A DNA stretch of 40,668 nucleotides from Clostridia bacterium (lineage in GTDB: Bacteria; Bacillota; Clostridia; Christensenellales; CAG-138). The translations under genes were made by a program, and so were the position numbers. Of the stretch, positions 1 through 7,084 are shown piece by piece. Location: NCBI GenBank assembly GCA_017514685.1, contig JAFWJN010000006.1, positions 1 to 40,668 of the forward strand, read 5' to 3'. The notes beneath the pieces were generated by a model. The model saw only the letters and a program-made list of their open reading frames with translations, did not search any database and was not told where the DNA came from. Each line of letters opens with the position of its first letter. Position 1 is the stretch's first letter.

Positions 1-156
1 ACTGAAAAAGATCAGTTCCTGAGAGACCATAAGAAACGTAGGGCCGGGCGAGCCCGAACGGAAACGCCTGTGGAGACCGTGTAAGACTTCCCTTGGGAAG
101 CAGTGATCTATGAAGCAGGAATCCCCCATCTTCTGTAAGTGAAGGGAGAACGTCAA
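1..156 (+). mobile_element. IS200/IS605-family element, right end with degenerate tnpB 3' end
   Basis: The stretch carries remnants of the C-terminal end of a TnpB (OrfB) protein: a basic segment RDHKKRRAGRART at about 25-60, then a segment readable as NACGDRVR in another frame (68-91). The family-like reading therefore needs a 2-nt shift, and stops interrupt every frame, so this copy looks broken, although the window edge hides the rest. Next comes the typical 3' terminus of such elements: GAAGCAGGAATCCC at 115-128, an imperfect CCC..CTTC / GAAG.GGG hairpin and a terminal GTCAA at 152-156. In this family that segment is the 3' end of the omega RNA and the right-end substrate of TnpA. Chromosomal coding sequence resumes immediately afterwards. 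No tnpA is visible. Family assignment is by recalled motifs. Confidence 0.6.
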
Positions 157-300
157 GAGGATAATCCGCTGCTAACCGCACCGAATTGCATCATTACCCC
201 TCATATTTTCTGGGCGGCGAAAGAAAGCTGCGGCAGAATTATGGATATCATTTCAGATAACATCCGGTCTTTTCTTAACGGAAATCAGAAAAAGTTGTAA
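157..300 (+). pseudogene. D-isomer-specific 2-hydroxyacid dehydrogenase, C-terminal remnant (48 codons with stop)
   Basis: The 157-300 frame encodes EDNPLLTAPN, then CIITPHIFWAAKES, and ends in an alpha-helical tail with a TAA at 298-300. This is the end of a D-2-hydroxyacid dehydrogenase (glycerate/lactate dehydrogenase type), an NAD(P)-dependent cytosolic enzyme. The TPHIFWA segment holds the catalytic histidine of the family. The open frame has no start codon or ribosome site. It begins exactly where the IS right end stops, so the gene appears split by the insertion, and its N-terminal 85 percent would lie upstream of the window, beyond the element. Loss of function is inferred. The remnant abuts the next gene (22 bp), which may have been its operon partner. 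Confidence 0.65.
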
Positions 301-321
301 ATCGGTAGGAGGAAACTCTCT

Positions 322-1122
322 ATGAAAATTACTTTGCTCGGAACGGGAAACGCTCAGGTAACAGAATGCTATAATACATGCTTTGTATTGGAGGGAGACA
401 GTGGATCGATTCTGGTAGATGGCGGAGGCGGAAACACGCTGCTCCGACAGCTGAAGAAGGCGGGATTCAAATGGCAGGATATGCGGGACATCATTGTTAC
501 GCATAAACACATTGATCACCTGCTCGGCATTATCTGGATGCTTCGCATGATTCTGCAGGGAATGAGCAGAAAGCAATATGAAGGAGAAGCGCGCATCTAT
601 GCGCATGATGAAGTAATCGGGCTGCTAACGCAATTAGCAGATATGCTTCTGCTGCCGAAAGAGACCGCGTTTATCGGAAAGCGGCTGCATTTCATAACGG
701 TTGCAGACGGAGAGAAAAAGATCATCGCAGGACATGAAGTGACGTTTTTTGATATTCATTCCACCAAAGCAAAGCAATTCGGGTTCTGCCTTAGACTGTC
801 TGACGGAAGAAAGATTACTTGCTGCGGAGATGAGCCATATTGCGAAGAGGAACGTGGATATGCGGAAGGCAGTACACTTCTGATGCATGAAGCATTCTGT
901 CTTTATTCACAGGCGGATATCTTCGACCCATACAAGAAAAACCATTCCACGGTTAAGGACGCATGTGAATTGGCAGAGCAGCTGGGGGTTCCCAACCTGT
1001 TGCTGTATCATACAGAAGACAGGAACTATTCAAATAGGAAGGAACTGTATTTGGCGGAAGGAAAGCAGTATTATCACGGAAACCTTCTGATTCCGTACGA
1101 TCTAGAGTCCGTTGAAATCTGA
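322..1122 (+). CDS. RNase Z-like metallo-beta-lactamase-fold hydrolase
   Basis: The 266-aa soluble protein starts with MKITLLGTGNAQ, the first strand of RNase Z/arylsulfatase-like MBL proteins, followed by a glycine-rich VDGGGGNTLL turn. The metal site THKHIDH (HxHxDH) lies near residues 60-66. Further candidate ligands are the Asp of CCGDEP near 174, the His of MHEAF near 190 and the His of LLYHTED near 230. The family hydrolyses phosphodiester or ester bonds with two zinc ions. The length (about 270 aa) is shorter than tRNase Z and no clear exosite arm is seen, so tRNA 3' processing is not assured. The start is set by TAGGAGGAAAC 8 nt upstream of the ATG. It sits just downstream of the broken dehydrogenase, and a further broken gene follows at 1144. 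Confidence 0.82.
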   Translation: MKITLLGTGNAQVTECYNTCFVLEGDSGSILVDGGGGNTLLRQLKKAGFKWQDMRDIIVTHKHIDHLLGIIWMLRMILQGMSRKQYEGEARIYAHDEVIGLLTQLADMLLLPKETAFIGKRLHFITVADGEKKIIAGHEVTFFDIHSTKAKQFGFCLRLSDGRKITCCGDEPYCEEERGYAEGSTLLMHEAFCLYSQADIFDPYKKNHSTVKDACELAEQLGVPNLLLYHTEDRNYSNRKELYLAEGKQYYHGNLLIPYDLESVEI

Positions 1123-1143
1123 TCTGAAACAGGAGAAAACAGC

Positions 1144-1166
1144 ATGAACCCGTTATTTGAAGATGG
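1144..1166 (+). pseudogene. First codons of an unknown gene cut by an IS insertion
   Basis: An ATG at 1144 has a good AGGAG (1131-1135) 8 nt upstream and encodes MNPLFED before the sequence becomes identical to the IS left end at 1167. The rest of the gene is absent from the window. It probably followed the hydrolase in one operon. Product unknown; the call rests on the ribosome site and on the breakpoint defined by comparison with the copy at 40527. Confidence 0.35.
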
Positions 1167-1490
1167 CTTTATCACCGTTCCAGGAAGAACACTCCCGTTT
1201 CTTCAAGCGGCGAGATGAATTCTGGAGAAGAATCGGTTGCTGATTATAATCATTATCTCAAAACTTTTCCCTGACGGGCCAGGCTGAATATGATATCATA
1301 TGGCCGTCAGAAGAGAGCCAAACTGACAGATGAAGCGGGAAAAAAAGAACCGAAAAGAGAATACGATCGATATGGCCTTCAAAGGGATCCTGTATCCGGA
1401 TGAGAAACAGCGGGAGCTGATCGAAAAGACATTCGGATGTTGTCGGTATGTCTATAACCGGTTTCTGAACGAACGGATCCTTGCGTATTT
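1167..1490 (+). mobile_element. IS200/IS605-family element, left end with truncated tnpB (5' part only)
   Basis: Positions 1167-1300 match 40527-40660 nearly base for base, starting at CTTTATCACCG in both places. Each copy carries a hairpin with CTTC loop (CCGTTT/AAGCGG here, G.U pairs allowed). A reading frame follows with AFKGILYPDEKQRELIEKTF and CCRYVYNRFLNERI (about 1373-1482). This is the recognisable start of TnpB, the RNA-guided nuclease of IS605-type elements. Homology stops near 1485-1490, and the stop of the oppositely oriented lipoprotein gene lies at 1497, so about 90 percent of tnpB and the whole right end are gone. Only a dead remnant is left. The deletion also removed the gene begun at 1144. 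Confidence 0.72.
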
Positions 1491-1496
1491 GACTTG

Positions 1497-3083
1497 CTAC
1501 TCTTCGTATACGGGACGTGTTTCTTCTGTATAAGTAAGAATGCTGGACCCGTAACAAAATTGTTTGCTCAAAAGTTCATACCGATCGCATTTGATGAGGT
1601 CGCGTTCTGACAACCACCGCCAGCCTTCTCCGGTTGGGTTCTGGGTGGTTGTATTAATTTCGGTATCCGGAAGAAGACGGCGTATTTCTTCTATCTGAGC
1701 TTTGGGGATCGTGTTCCGGGAGATCCACAGACGTTTCAGCTTTTTCAAACCGTATAGCGGGGTAATATCGCTGATGAGATTATAGGAAACGTTCAGATGC
1801 TCAAGGTTCGGACAGGATGCAAGGGGTGACAGGTCTTTGATCCTTCCGGAAAGGAACTCGCAGTATTCCAGCTTTTCATGATTTGCGATACCGGAAATAT
1901 CATTCATATAGCCTACCGCAATAATAACCACTTCCAGATCCGGCATGTAGGAAAGGAAATCCATTTTCTGAATATGATTATGACCGAGATCCAGATAACG
2001 GATTTCGGTACAGTAACGAAGGACCTTTGTATCGGCGTCTGTCAAAGTTTTGGCCGGCAGGTTACTGCTGAAGCGGATCATGATTGCGTCTGTACGGCAG
2101 GAATAGGTTCCAACGGATACGCGCCAAACAATTTTCGGATGAGGGAATTCTTCTCGAAGCTTTGCCATGTCGGCATTGGAGATTCCGCAGGATTCCATAT
2201 CAAGACGCTTTACGTTTCTGAGATAGGGAAGAAGGATTCTGAGATCGTCTATGTGATGTTTCAGTTGGATATTGTTAAAGCTTACGATTTCGTCCGCAAG
2301 CGAAAATGATGTTCCAAAGACCGAAATACGATAGTCGACCAAAAGATTTTGCCTGGCTTTCTGAAAAGCATCCGCCTGATCGAGCGTCCAACCGGACTCG
2401 CCTTCCAGGGGAGACAGAATGATCTTTTTCAACAACGGAAGTGCGGGGATAGCCTCCAGTATCTCATCGCAGAAGCTTGGAGAAACAGAACTCAGATCGA
2501 GGATTTCCGTATCGGAAGCAATGATCAGACTGGCGGCTTCGATGGAATACCGGAGAGACAGATCGTCGCGGACAGCGGTCAATGCCAGGGCATCGGCGGA
2601 AGACATGGGCTCGGTTACAGTCAATGAGCGGAGATTCGGAAGATAGAGAAGAGAAGAGGAATCCGATAATACAGACAGAGATACGGTTTGATCTTCATTG
2701 CCGACCATCTGATCTCCGAGCGGAACCGTATAATGAACCGAGAGGCGGGGATGCTCTTTCTGGAATGAAAGGATCTGCTCATAACAAGTGCTTCCGGAAA
2801 AATCAACAGAAGACAAAGAGGGAAAAAGATCCAGAAGAAAGAACTCATCTGCATTGATGATAAGTGCGACATCTGTTTCATTTCCGCTGAAGCGGGCTCC
2901 GCTTTGAAAGGAGATTCCCGCAGGAGCAGAGTCCGGAACGGAGGTCGGAGGGGACGTCTGAATCGCAGAGTCTTTTGCAGGCACAGAAGAAGATTCCGGC
3001 ACTGCGGAATCAGACCTGCAGCCGGAGGACAGAAGTGTCAGAAGAATTATGAAAGATATGAACAGAAGAGACCGTTTACGCAT
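1497..3083 (-). CDS. Leucine-rich-repeat lipoprotein
   Basis: The 528-aa protein has a lipoprotein signal peptide (MRKRSLLFISFIILLTLLSS followed by GCRSD, lipobox LSSGC with Cys at about 22), so it should be anchored to the outer face of the membrane. A Ser/Pro-rich spacer follows to about residue 60. The middle carries several L-x-x-L-x-L segments resembling degenerate LRRs. The clearest repeats are near residues 360-470: EIRYLDLGHNHI, DLEVVIIAVG, KLEYCEFLSG, NLEHLNVSYNLI and KLKRLWISRNTI, spaced 22-23 residues. These resemble internalin-type LRRs used for protein binding. Ligand unknown. The 3' end lies against the IS remnant, so the last dozen residues could have been altered. An extended -10 lies upstream at 3128-3136. 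Confidence 0.78.
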   Translation of the reverse strand: MRKRSLLFISFIILLTLLSSGCRSDSAVPESSSVPAKDSAIQTSPPTSVPDSAPAGISFQSGARFSGNETDVALIINADEFFLLDLFPSLSSVDFSGSTCYEQILSFQKEHPRLSVHYTVPLGDQMVGNEDQTVSLSVLSDSSSLLYLPNLRSLTVTEPMSSADALALTAVRDDLSLRYSIEAASLIIASDTEILDLSSVSPSFCDEILEAIPALPLLKKIILSPLEGESGWTLDQADAFQKARQNLLVDYRISVFGTSFSLADEIVSFNNIQLKHHIDDLRILLPYLRNVKRLDMESCGISNADMAKLREEFPHPKIVWRVSVGTYSCRTDAIMIRFSSNLPAKTLTDADTKVLRYCTEIRYLDLGHNHIQKMDFLSYMPDLEVVIIAVGYMNDISGIANHEKLEYCEFLSGRIKDLSPLASCPNLEHLNVSYNLISDITPLYGLKKLKRLWISRNTIPKAQIEEIRRLLPDTEINTTTQNPTGEGWRWLSERDLIKCDRYELLSKQFCYGSSILTYTEETRPVYEE

Positions 3084-3127
3084 GAACTGGGCTCCAGATA
3101 AGAATCAGAAAAAGAATCTGTATGCTG

Positions 3128-3136
3128 ATTATAGCA
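3128..3136 (-). promoter_or_regulatory. Extended -10 promoter for the LRR lipoprotein
   Basis: On the minus strand the sequence is TGCTATAAT, a perfect TGnTATAAT extended -10, about 45 nt before the ATG at 3083. No good -35 is seen 17 nt further up, as is usual for extended -10 promoters. Confidence 0.5.
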
Positions 3137-3203
3137 TAGGAAACAAGGAAAGAGAAGCAGACACACGAAGAAAGAATCTGTCCGGATTGATTGCAGGCAG
3201 CAG

Positions 3204-4220
3204 TTATCTAATCAGCGGAGCTAAAAAATTATAATAGATCAGCGCAAGGAGAAGAACCCCAATCAGAACACCCCGGAAAACCCGGCTTGCTTTTTTTTCG
3301 GTTTGGTTTTCGGACTCGAATACAGGCTGTGGTTTTGAAGCGGCGGATTTTCCGCATTGGGAAATGTGTTTGCCGTTCCAGGATATCGCATGGGCAGGGC
3401 ATACACCGCGGCACTCTCCGCAATGAATGCATTCGTGATCGCCTACATGACGGACGTCCATTTTGCAATGATTGACACATGCACCGCAGTGAGTGCATTT
3501 TTGCTCATCAACTTTGAGACCGATTATGGCAAGACGGCAGAAGATACCGTAGATAGCGCCAAGCGGACATAAAAAACGGCAGAAAGATCGGAAGCAAAAG
3601 ATGCATGCAAGTCCGATAATTGCCAGAATAACAAATTTGTTGGTGAAAAGTGAACCGAGAAGGGGGAACAGTCCGGAGTTGTTGCTGCTCATAAGCAAAG
3701 GACCCGCACCTTCCAGTGTCCCCGCAGGGCAAATGTACTTGCAGAAAGCCGGAAGAGGCATTTTTTTCAGACCGGCCCAAAGCGGGATCATGATGACAAA
3801 GAGGATCAGTATTACATGCTTCAGGTAAGACAGCACCCGCGTAACCCGGCTCTTCGAAATCTTTGGAACCGGTATTTTATAAAGAAGCTCCTGAAGCATT
3901 CCGAATGGGCAGAGCCATCCGCAGACGGTTCGGCCGAGTATGATGCCGAACAACATCAGAATGCCGATTACATAGGTTCCCGCGCGGGCACCTGAAGATG
4001 CAACTGCATTCTGAAGCGCACCAAGAGGACATGCGCCGACCGCTCCCGGACAGGAATAGCAATTCAGACCGGGTACGCAGACAGCTTTTGATGGTCCGCT
4101 GTAAATCGTACCATTCATAAACCCCTTGATATTGGCGTTGTAAAGGATGGCGCAGTAGAGCTGTGCCAGACGGCGTTTAGACGGACGAATCGCCGCCCAC
4201 CATTTTTTGATCTTATCCAA
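3204..4220 (-). CDS. NapH-like polytopic membrane 4Fe-4S ferredoxin protein
   Basis: The 338-aa protein has about five hydrophobic spans and four cysteine groups: CVPGLNCYSCPGAVGACPLG near 50, CGWLCPFGMLQE and CRFLCPLGAIYG between spans, and two classic 4Fe-4S clusters (CTHCGACVNHCKMD and CIHCGECRGVCPAH) near 240-285. This matches the NapH/YccM/CcoG-like membrane electron-transfer family. The electron donor and acceptor are unknown. I chose the TTG at 4220, which overlaps the upstream stop (TTGGATAA) and has CGGAGTG before it; the product then begins MDKIKKWW. An in-frame upstream start at 4265 would add 15 residues but overlaps the preceding gene by 53 nt. It is translationally coupled to the CXXC protein at 4213-4962, a pairing that suggests a redox role. 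Confidence 0.82.
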   Translation of the reverse strand: MDKIKKWWAAIRPSKRRLAQLYCAILYNANIKGFMNGTIYSGPSKAVCVPGLNCYSCPGAVGACPLGALQNAVASSGARAGTYVIGILMLFGIILGRTVCGWLCPFGMLQELLYKIPVPKISKSRVTRVLSYLKHVILILFVIMIPLWAGLKKMPLPAFCKYICPAGTLEGAGPLLMSSNNSGLFPLLGSLFTNKFVILAIIGLACIFCFRSFCRFLCPLGAIYGIFCRLAIIGLKVDEQKCTHCGACVNHCKMDVRHVGDHECIHCGECRGVCPAHAISWNGKHISQCGKSAASKPQPVFESENQTEKKASRVFRGVLIGVLLLALIYYNFLAPLIR

Positions 4221-4962
4221 GGCCGATACACTCCGCACAGATTCTGATTGCTTTATGGAATACATCCGTGATACTGCCGTTGAAAAATCCCGCCGCGATC
4301 AGGACAACGGCAAGGCAGATCAATCCAACCCGAATACCGGTCACGATCTTTTTGCGGTTTCCCGGCGAGGATTCAACGGAAGGATTTGACGCGTTGCATG
4401 ACTTACAGTCTGTTTTTTCGGTTAGGATGCGGGATTCACGCTGAATGCTCTTTTCTCTCAATAATTCGGTAACGGTCAAAGAAGAGAAAGCGAGGATAAC
4501 CCATGGAAGAACAAATAAAAGCATTCTGAATAAGGATTCTTCCGTAAAAGGATCTTTGCCGATGAGGTTTCTGCCCAGATAAATAAGGACCGGGATCACG
4601 CATACACCTGCAGAAACAAGACCAAACCAGCGATACTTTTTCTGGAGGGATTCTTCCCGTAAGGCTTCCTCGGAAAAAGAATCTGCTAAAAGCTTTAAAT
4701 TATCCCGCCGGAATTCAGCATCGTTTTTCGAGGTTCCATCGATCCTGATATTCAAAGCAAGGCATAGAACCGTCATAACAGCCGCGCCGATGAAGAGAGG
4801 AAGGGTTCTGCGGAAAATGCTCCGGAAGATGTCAGCGGTATAGACGGGATCGGAGGTCTGCTCTGTATGTTCTATAAGAACACGGACGACAGAAAGGGAA
4901 AGGACGATACATAAAGCAATGCAGAGGATCGCCTGAATCCATAAAAAGAACTTCTTGTTCAA
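4213..4962 (-). CDS. Membrane protein with C-terminal CD1871A-like CXXC domain
   Basis: The 249-aa protein has a hydrophobic N-terminal span (residues 7-27), a second near 55-70, two near 115-160 and one near 210-228. Its last 30 residues read FFNGSITDVFHKAIRICAEC then IGLG, with C242-x-x-C245. That tail resembles the tiny CD1871A-type CXXC proteins of Clostridioides, which I recall as stand-alone ORFs of about 50 aa; here it appears as the C-terminus of a longer protein. The body is not recognised. A cytosolic linker holds four charged Glu/Lys-rich stretches. The start is TTG at 4962, supported by AAGGAGGA 10 nt upstream. It lies first in a two-gene operon with the NapH-like protein, which suggests a shared membrane electron path. 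Confidence 0.7.
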   Translation of the reverse strand: MNKKFFLWIQAILCIALCIVLSLSVVRVLIEHTEQTSDPVYTADIFRSIFRRTLPLFIGAAVMTVLCLALNIRIDGTSKNDAEFRRDNLKLLADSFSEEALREESLQKKYRWFGLVSAGVCVIPVLIYLGRNLIGKDPFTEESLFRMLLFVLPWVILAFSSLTVTELLREKSIQRESRILTEKTDCKSCNASNPSVESSPGNRKKIVTGIRVGLICLAVVLIAAGFFNGSITDVFHKAIRICAECIGLG

Positions 4963-5011
4963 GAGACTCTGATCCTCCTTTCTGTCCCGGATTCAACGAA
5001 AAACTATTTTT

Positions 5012-5040
5012 AGAATAGAGGATTTGCCATCAGAAATCAA
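5012..5040 (-). promoter_or_regulatory. Promoter for the CXXC/NapH-like operon
   Basis: The minus strand holds TTGATT (5035-5040), a 17-nt spacer and TATTCT (5012-5017). The TTG start of the first gene is about 50 nt downstream. Confidence 0.55.
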
Positions 5041-5110
5041 GACTTCCCAGGAAAAAGGTTTAGTCATAGAAACCCCGATGACAGAAAGATCAAAAGAGCA
5101 TCCGGAGAGA

Positions 5111-5139
5111 TTGTTTTCCTGAAGAGCAGATGATAAAAT
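5111..5139 (+). promoter_or_regulatory. Promoter for the small lipoprotein operon
   Basis: TTGTTT (5111-5116), 17-nt spacer, TAAAAT (5134-5139) preceded by TGA, giving an extended -10. Transcription would start near 5146, 34 nt before the ATG. It diverges from the promoter at 5012-5040. Confidence 0.55.
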
Positions 5140-5179
5140 AACAATACGATTGAAACATCTATAAGGGGATAAGCGCAAG

Positions 5180-5521
5180 ATGGAAAAGATTAAAAAACCG
5201 GTTAAAGTAACGATCATCCTTTTTCTGTCTGTGATTATGGTGCTGAGTATGATTGGATGTGCAAAAAAATATCAAGTGGATTATGACGGTGAGAAAGAAC
5301 TATGGAGTGGAGCAAAAGACTCTTATCGGGCGGGAAGCACGGTCACAATCTATTATACACTGATTATTTCGGATGCGGATCTGACTTTCCGGATAGACGG
5401 AGAGAAGGTGAGTGCACTGTGGAAGGAAGGAAAAGGATACCGGCTCCGGTTTGTCATGCCGGAGCATGATGTGAAAATAACGACGGAAGTCGTTGAGTCC
5501 ATGATGTATATGGGAGAATAA
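5180..5521 (+). CDS. Small lipoprotein of unknown function
   Basis: The 113-aa product has a basic N-terminus (MEKIKKPVK), a hydrophobic core and lipobox SMIGC at about 23-27, so it should be a membrane-anchored lipoprotein. The mature part is a single beta-rich unit ending in GYRLRFVMPEHDVKITTEV. That ending resembles the closing strand of bacterial repeat modules of the InlB B-repeat or Bacterial-repeat type (the FxMPxxDVxI pattern). A ligand-binding or adhesive role is possible but not shown. The start is supported by AAGGGGAT 9-10 nt before the ATG. The next gene begins 31 nt downstream without a terminator, and a small CGGC-taa-GCCG dyad (5525-5535) lies between them. Confidence 0.7.
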   Translation: MEKIKKPVKVTIILFLSVIMVLSMIGCAKKYQVDYDGEKELWSGAKDSYRAGSTVTIYYTLIISDADLTFRIDGEKVSALWKEGKGYRLRFVMPEHDVKITTEVVESMMYMGE

Positions 5522-5552
5522 AAACGGCTAAGCCGGAAACAGAGAAATAAAG

Positions 5553-6347
5553 ATGAAAATCGATGTAGCGTTTTCAGAGGTTCCGGCCATCTACGGGCCG
5601 GTACATCTGATCATTTTAGCGGTCATTGTGATAGGCGCGGTGATAAGCTTCTTTCTTCTTCGAAAGATGAGAGACAGAAGCCTTCTTGTGCTTCTTTCGG
5701 CCTTGGGATTTTTGATGATAGCGGCAGAAATCTTCAAGCAATGGTTCGTATCCCGTTATGTTTATCCCGACTTTCCTTCTGCGTGGTTTTTTCCCTGGCA
5801 GTTTTGCAGCATGGCAATGTACTGTTCGGCGGTGGTACTCTTCCTGAAAGGAAAAGCGCAGGATACCGTTCTGGTGTTTTTATCCTCCTTTTCTTTGCTG
5901 GCGGCTCTGTTTGCACTGGGATGGCCGGGGGATATGATGCGCCCCCAGATTCTGCTGTTTGTTCACAGCTTCGCATATCATGCAATTATGATCATAGAGA
6001 GCATTGCCGCAATGCTGATCCTTACCAGAAAGAAAAAAGTTCCGTTTTATCCGGCGGTGATCTTGTTCTGCTGCATGGCAGGGATAGCAGAGATTGTCAA
6101 CATCATCAGTCATTACGCGATTGGAGCGAACGGACTGGAATCCAACATGTTTAATATCACTCCATTCTATCAGCCTAATATGCCGGTTTTTTCCTGGATT
6201 GCGAAGAAAGTGGGAGTCATTCCTGAAATTCTGATTTATCTTGCCATGATCGTGCTTGGAAGCTGGCTTTTGTACCTGGCAGAATATGCGCTTTTAAATA
6301 ATGGAAAGGAACCTAAGAAAAATGACAGAACTGGAAGCCTTGAATAA
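5553..6347 (+). CDS. YwaF/TIGR02206-family integral membrane protein
   Basis: The 264-aa protein shows seven hydrophobic segments from about residue 17 to 250. Family-type signatures are the WFFPWQFCSMAMY segment near 75, RPQILLFVHSFAYH near 130 and the MFNITPFYQPNMPVFSW loop near 200. The YwaF/TIGR02206 family (related to eukaryotic TMEM164) has conserved His and Cys in these positions; a lipid acyltransferase role is known for TMEM164 but not established for bacterial members. Only a weak ribosome site (CAGAGAAAT) precedes the ATG, so translation may depend on the upstream gene. The 3' end overlaps the nitroreductase gene by 26 nt. Confidence 0.75.
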   Translation: MKIDVAFSEVPAIYGPVHLIILAVIVIGAVISFFLLRKMRDRSLLVLLSALGFLMIAAEIFKQWFVSRYVYPDFPSAWFFPWQFCSMAMYCSAVVLFLKGKAQDTVLVFLSSFSLLAALFALGWPGDMMRPQILLFVHSFAYHAIMIIESIAAMLILTRKKKVPFYPAVILFCCMAGIAEIVNIISHYAIGANGLESNMFNITPFYQPNMPVFSWIAKKVGVIPEILIYLAMIVLGSWLLYLAEYALLNNGKEPKKNDRTGSLE

Positions 6348-6996
6348 TCGTCACTCCGTGCGCAGTTACAGGAACCGGCGGATTGAACGGGAAACCCTTG
6401 ACCGGCTGAAAGCTTTTCTGGAAGAATGCAATCAAAAAGGAAGCATCCGCCTGGAACTTGCGGAAGATGCCGGCGCAACTTTCAGCCGCTTTTTCCACAA
6501 GGGAAACGGTCTTTCGACTGCTCCGAGTGCAATCATTTGCATCGGACCCGACGATGAAACGCTGGAGGAAAGAATCGGCTACTATGGAGAAAAAGCAGTT
6601 CTGTTTGCACAGCAGCTTGGCCTTAATACTTGCTGGGTCGGAATGTTTCAGGCAAAGGGGGTACCTGTCGCAGTACGCAATGGGGAGCGTCTCGTACTGG
6701 TGATAGCGCTTGGATATGGAAACGATTCCGGTAGATCCCGCAAATCAAAAACCGCGGAGCAGGTCAGCTGTTCCGATACGGATGCGCCCGAATGGTTCCG
6801 TTACGGTGTGGAGCTTGCCCTGAAAGCTCCGACGGCGATGAATCAGCAGAAATTTGAATTCCGGTATCTTTCAGACGGAACTGTTTCCGCAAAAGCATTT
6901 TTCGGTCCTTTCAGTAAAGTTGATCTTGGGATTGTGAAGTATCATTTTGATTTGGGAAGAGCAGCCTTCGGACAAAAAGAATCGTTTTTCTCCTGA
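6322..6996 (+). CDS. Nitroreductase-family protein (TM1586-like)
   Basis: The 224-aa protein begins with the flavin-binding signature RHSVRSYRNRRI at about 10-21, and later has LSTAPSAIICIG, GYYGEKAVLFAQQLGLNTCW and LALKAPTAMNQQKFEF. This is the putative TM nitroreductase type, in which two half-repeats form an FMN pocket; the Arg/Ser/Arg residues of the first motif contact the FMN phosphate. Substrate unknown. I used the ATG at 6322, 10 nt after AGGAA, rather than an ATG at 6301 that would add seven residues before the conserved start. It overlaps the end of the YwaF-like gene by 26 nt, so the two are translationally coupled. A terminator-like hairpin follows at 7033. Confidence 0.82.
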   Translation: MTELEALNNRHSVRSYRNRRIERETLDRLKAFLEECNQKGSIRLELAEDAGATFSRFFHKGNGLSTAPSAIICIGPDDETLEERIGYYGEKAVLFAQQLGLNTCWVGMFQAKGVPVAVRNGERLVLVIALGYGNDSGRSRKSKTAEQVSCSDTDAPEWFRYGVELALKAPTAMNQQKFEFRYLSDGTVSAKAFFGPFSKVDLGIVKYHFDLGRAAFGQKESFFS

Positions 6997-7032
6997 TAAG
7001 TCTGTTGCCATTTTTTAGAACAAGCAGAAATT

Positions 7033-7066
7033 CAGCCCTGATGCTCCGCAAGGAGTCTCAGGGCTG
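7033..7066. terminator. Intergenic hairpin between convergent genes
   Basis: CAGCCCTGA (7033-7041) pairs perfectly with TCAGGGCTG (7058-7066), with an inner CTCC/GGAG stem. It lies between the nitroreductase (plus) and M23 peptidase (minus) stops. T-rich tracts follow on both strands but neither is a clean run, so bidirectional termination is likely but imperfect. Confidence 0.6.
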
Positions 7067-7084
7067 TTCTGATGATATCTTTGA

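Noticed and set aside
253-606. A minus-strand 117-aa ORF
   Set aside because: It lies antisense to the start of the RNase Z-like gene, has no ribosome site and no recognisable motif. It is a shadow frame, as are many others opposite sbcC, the MBOAT gene and the M16 protease gene.
1330-1533. A complete small gene encoding 67 aa
   Set aside because: Only its middle matches the start of TnpB, it has no TnpB-sized body, and the last codons lie in sequence on the other side of the break. It is an IS remnant.
4993-5217. A minus-strand 74-aa gene between the CXXC and lipoprotein genes
   Set aside because: It covers the two divergent promoters and the lipoprotein start, and has no motif or ribosome site.
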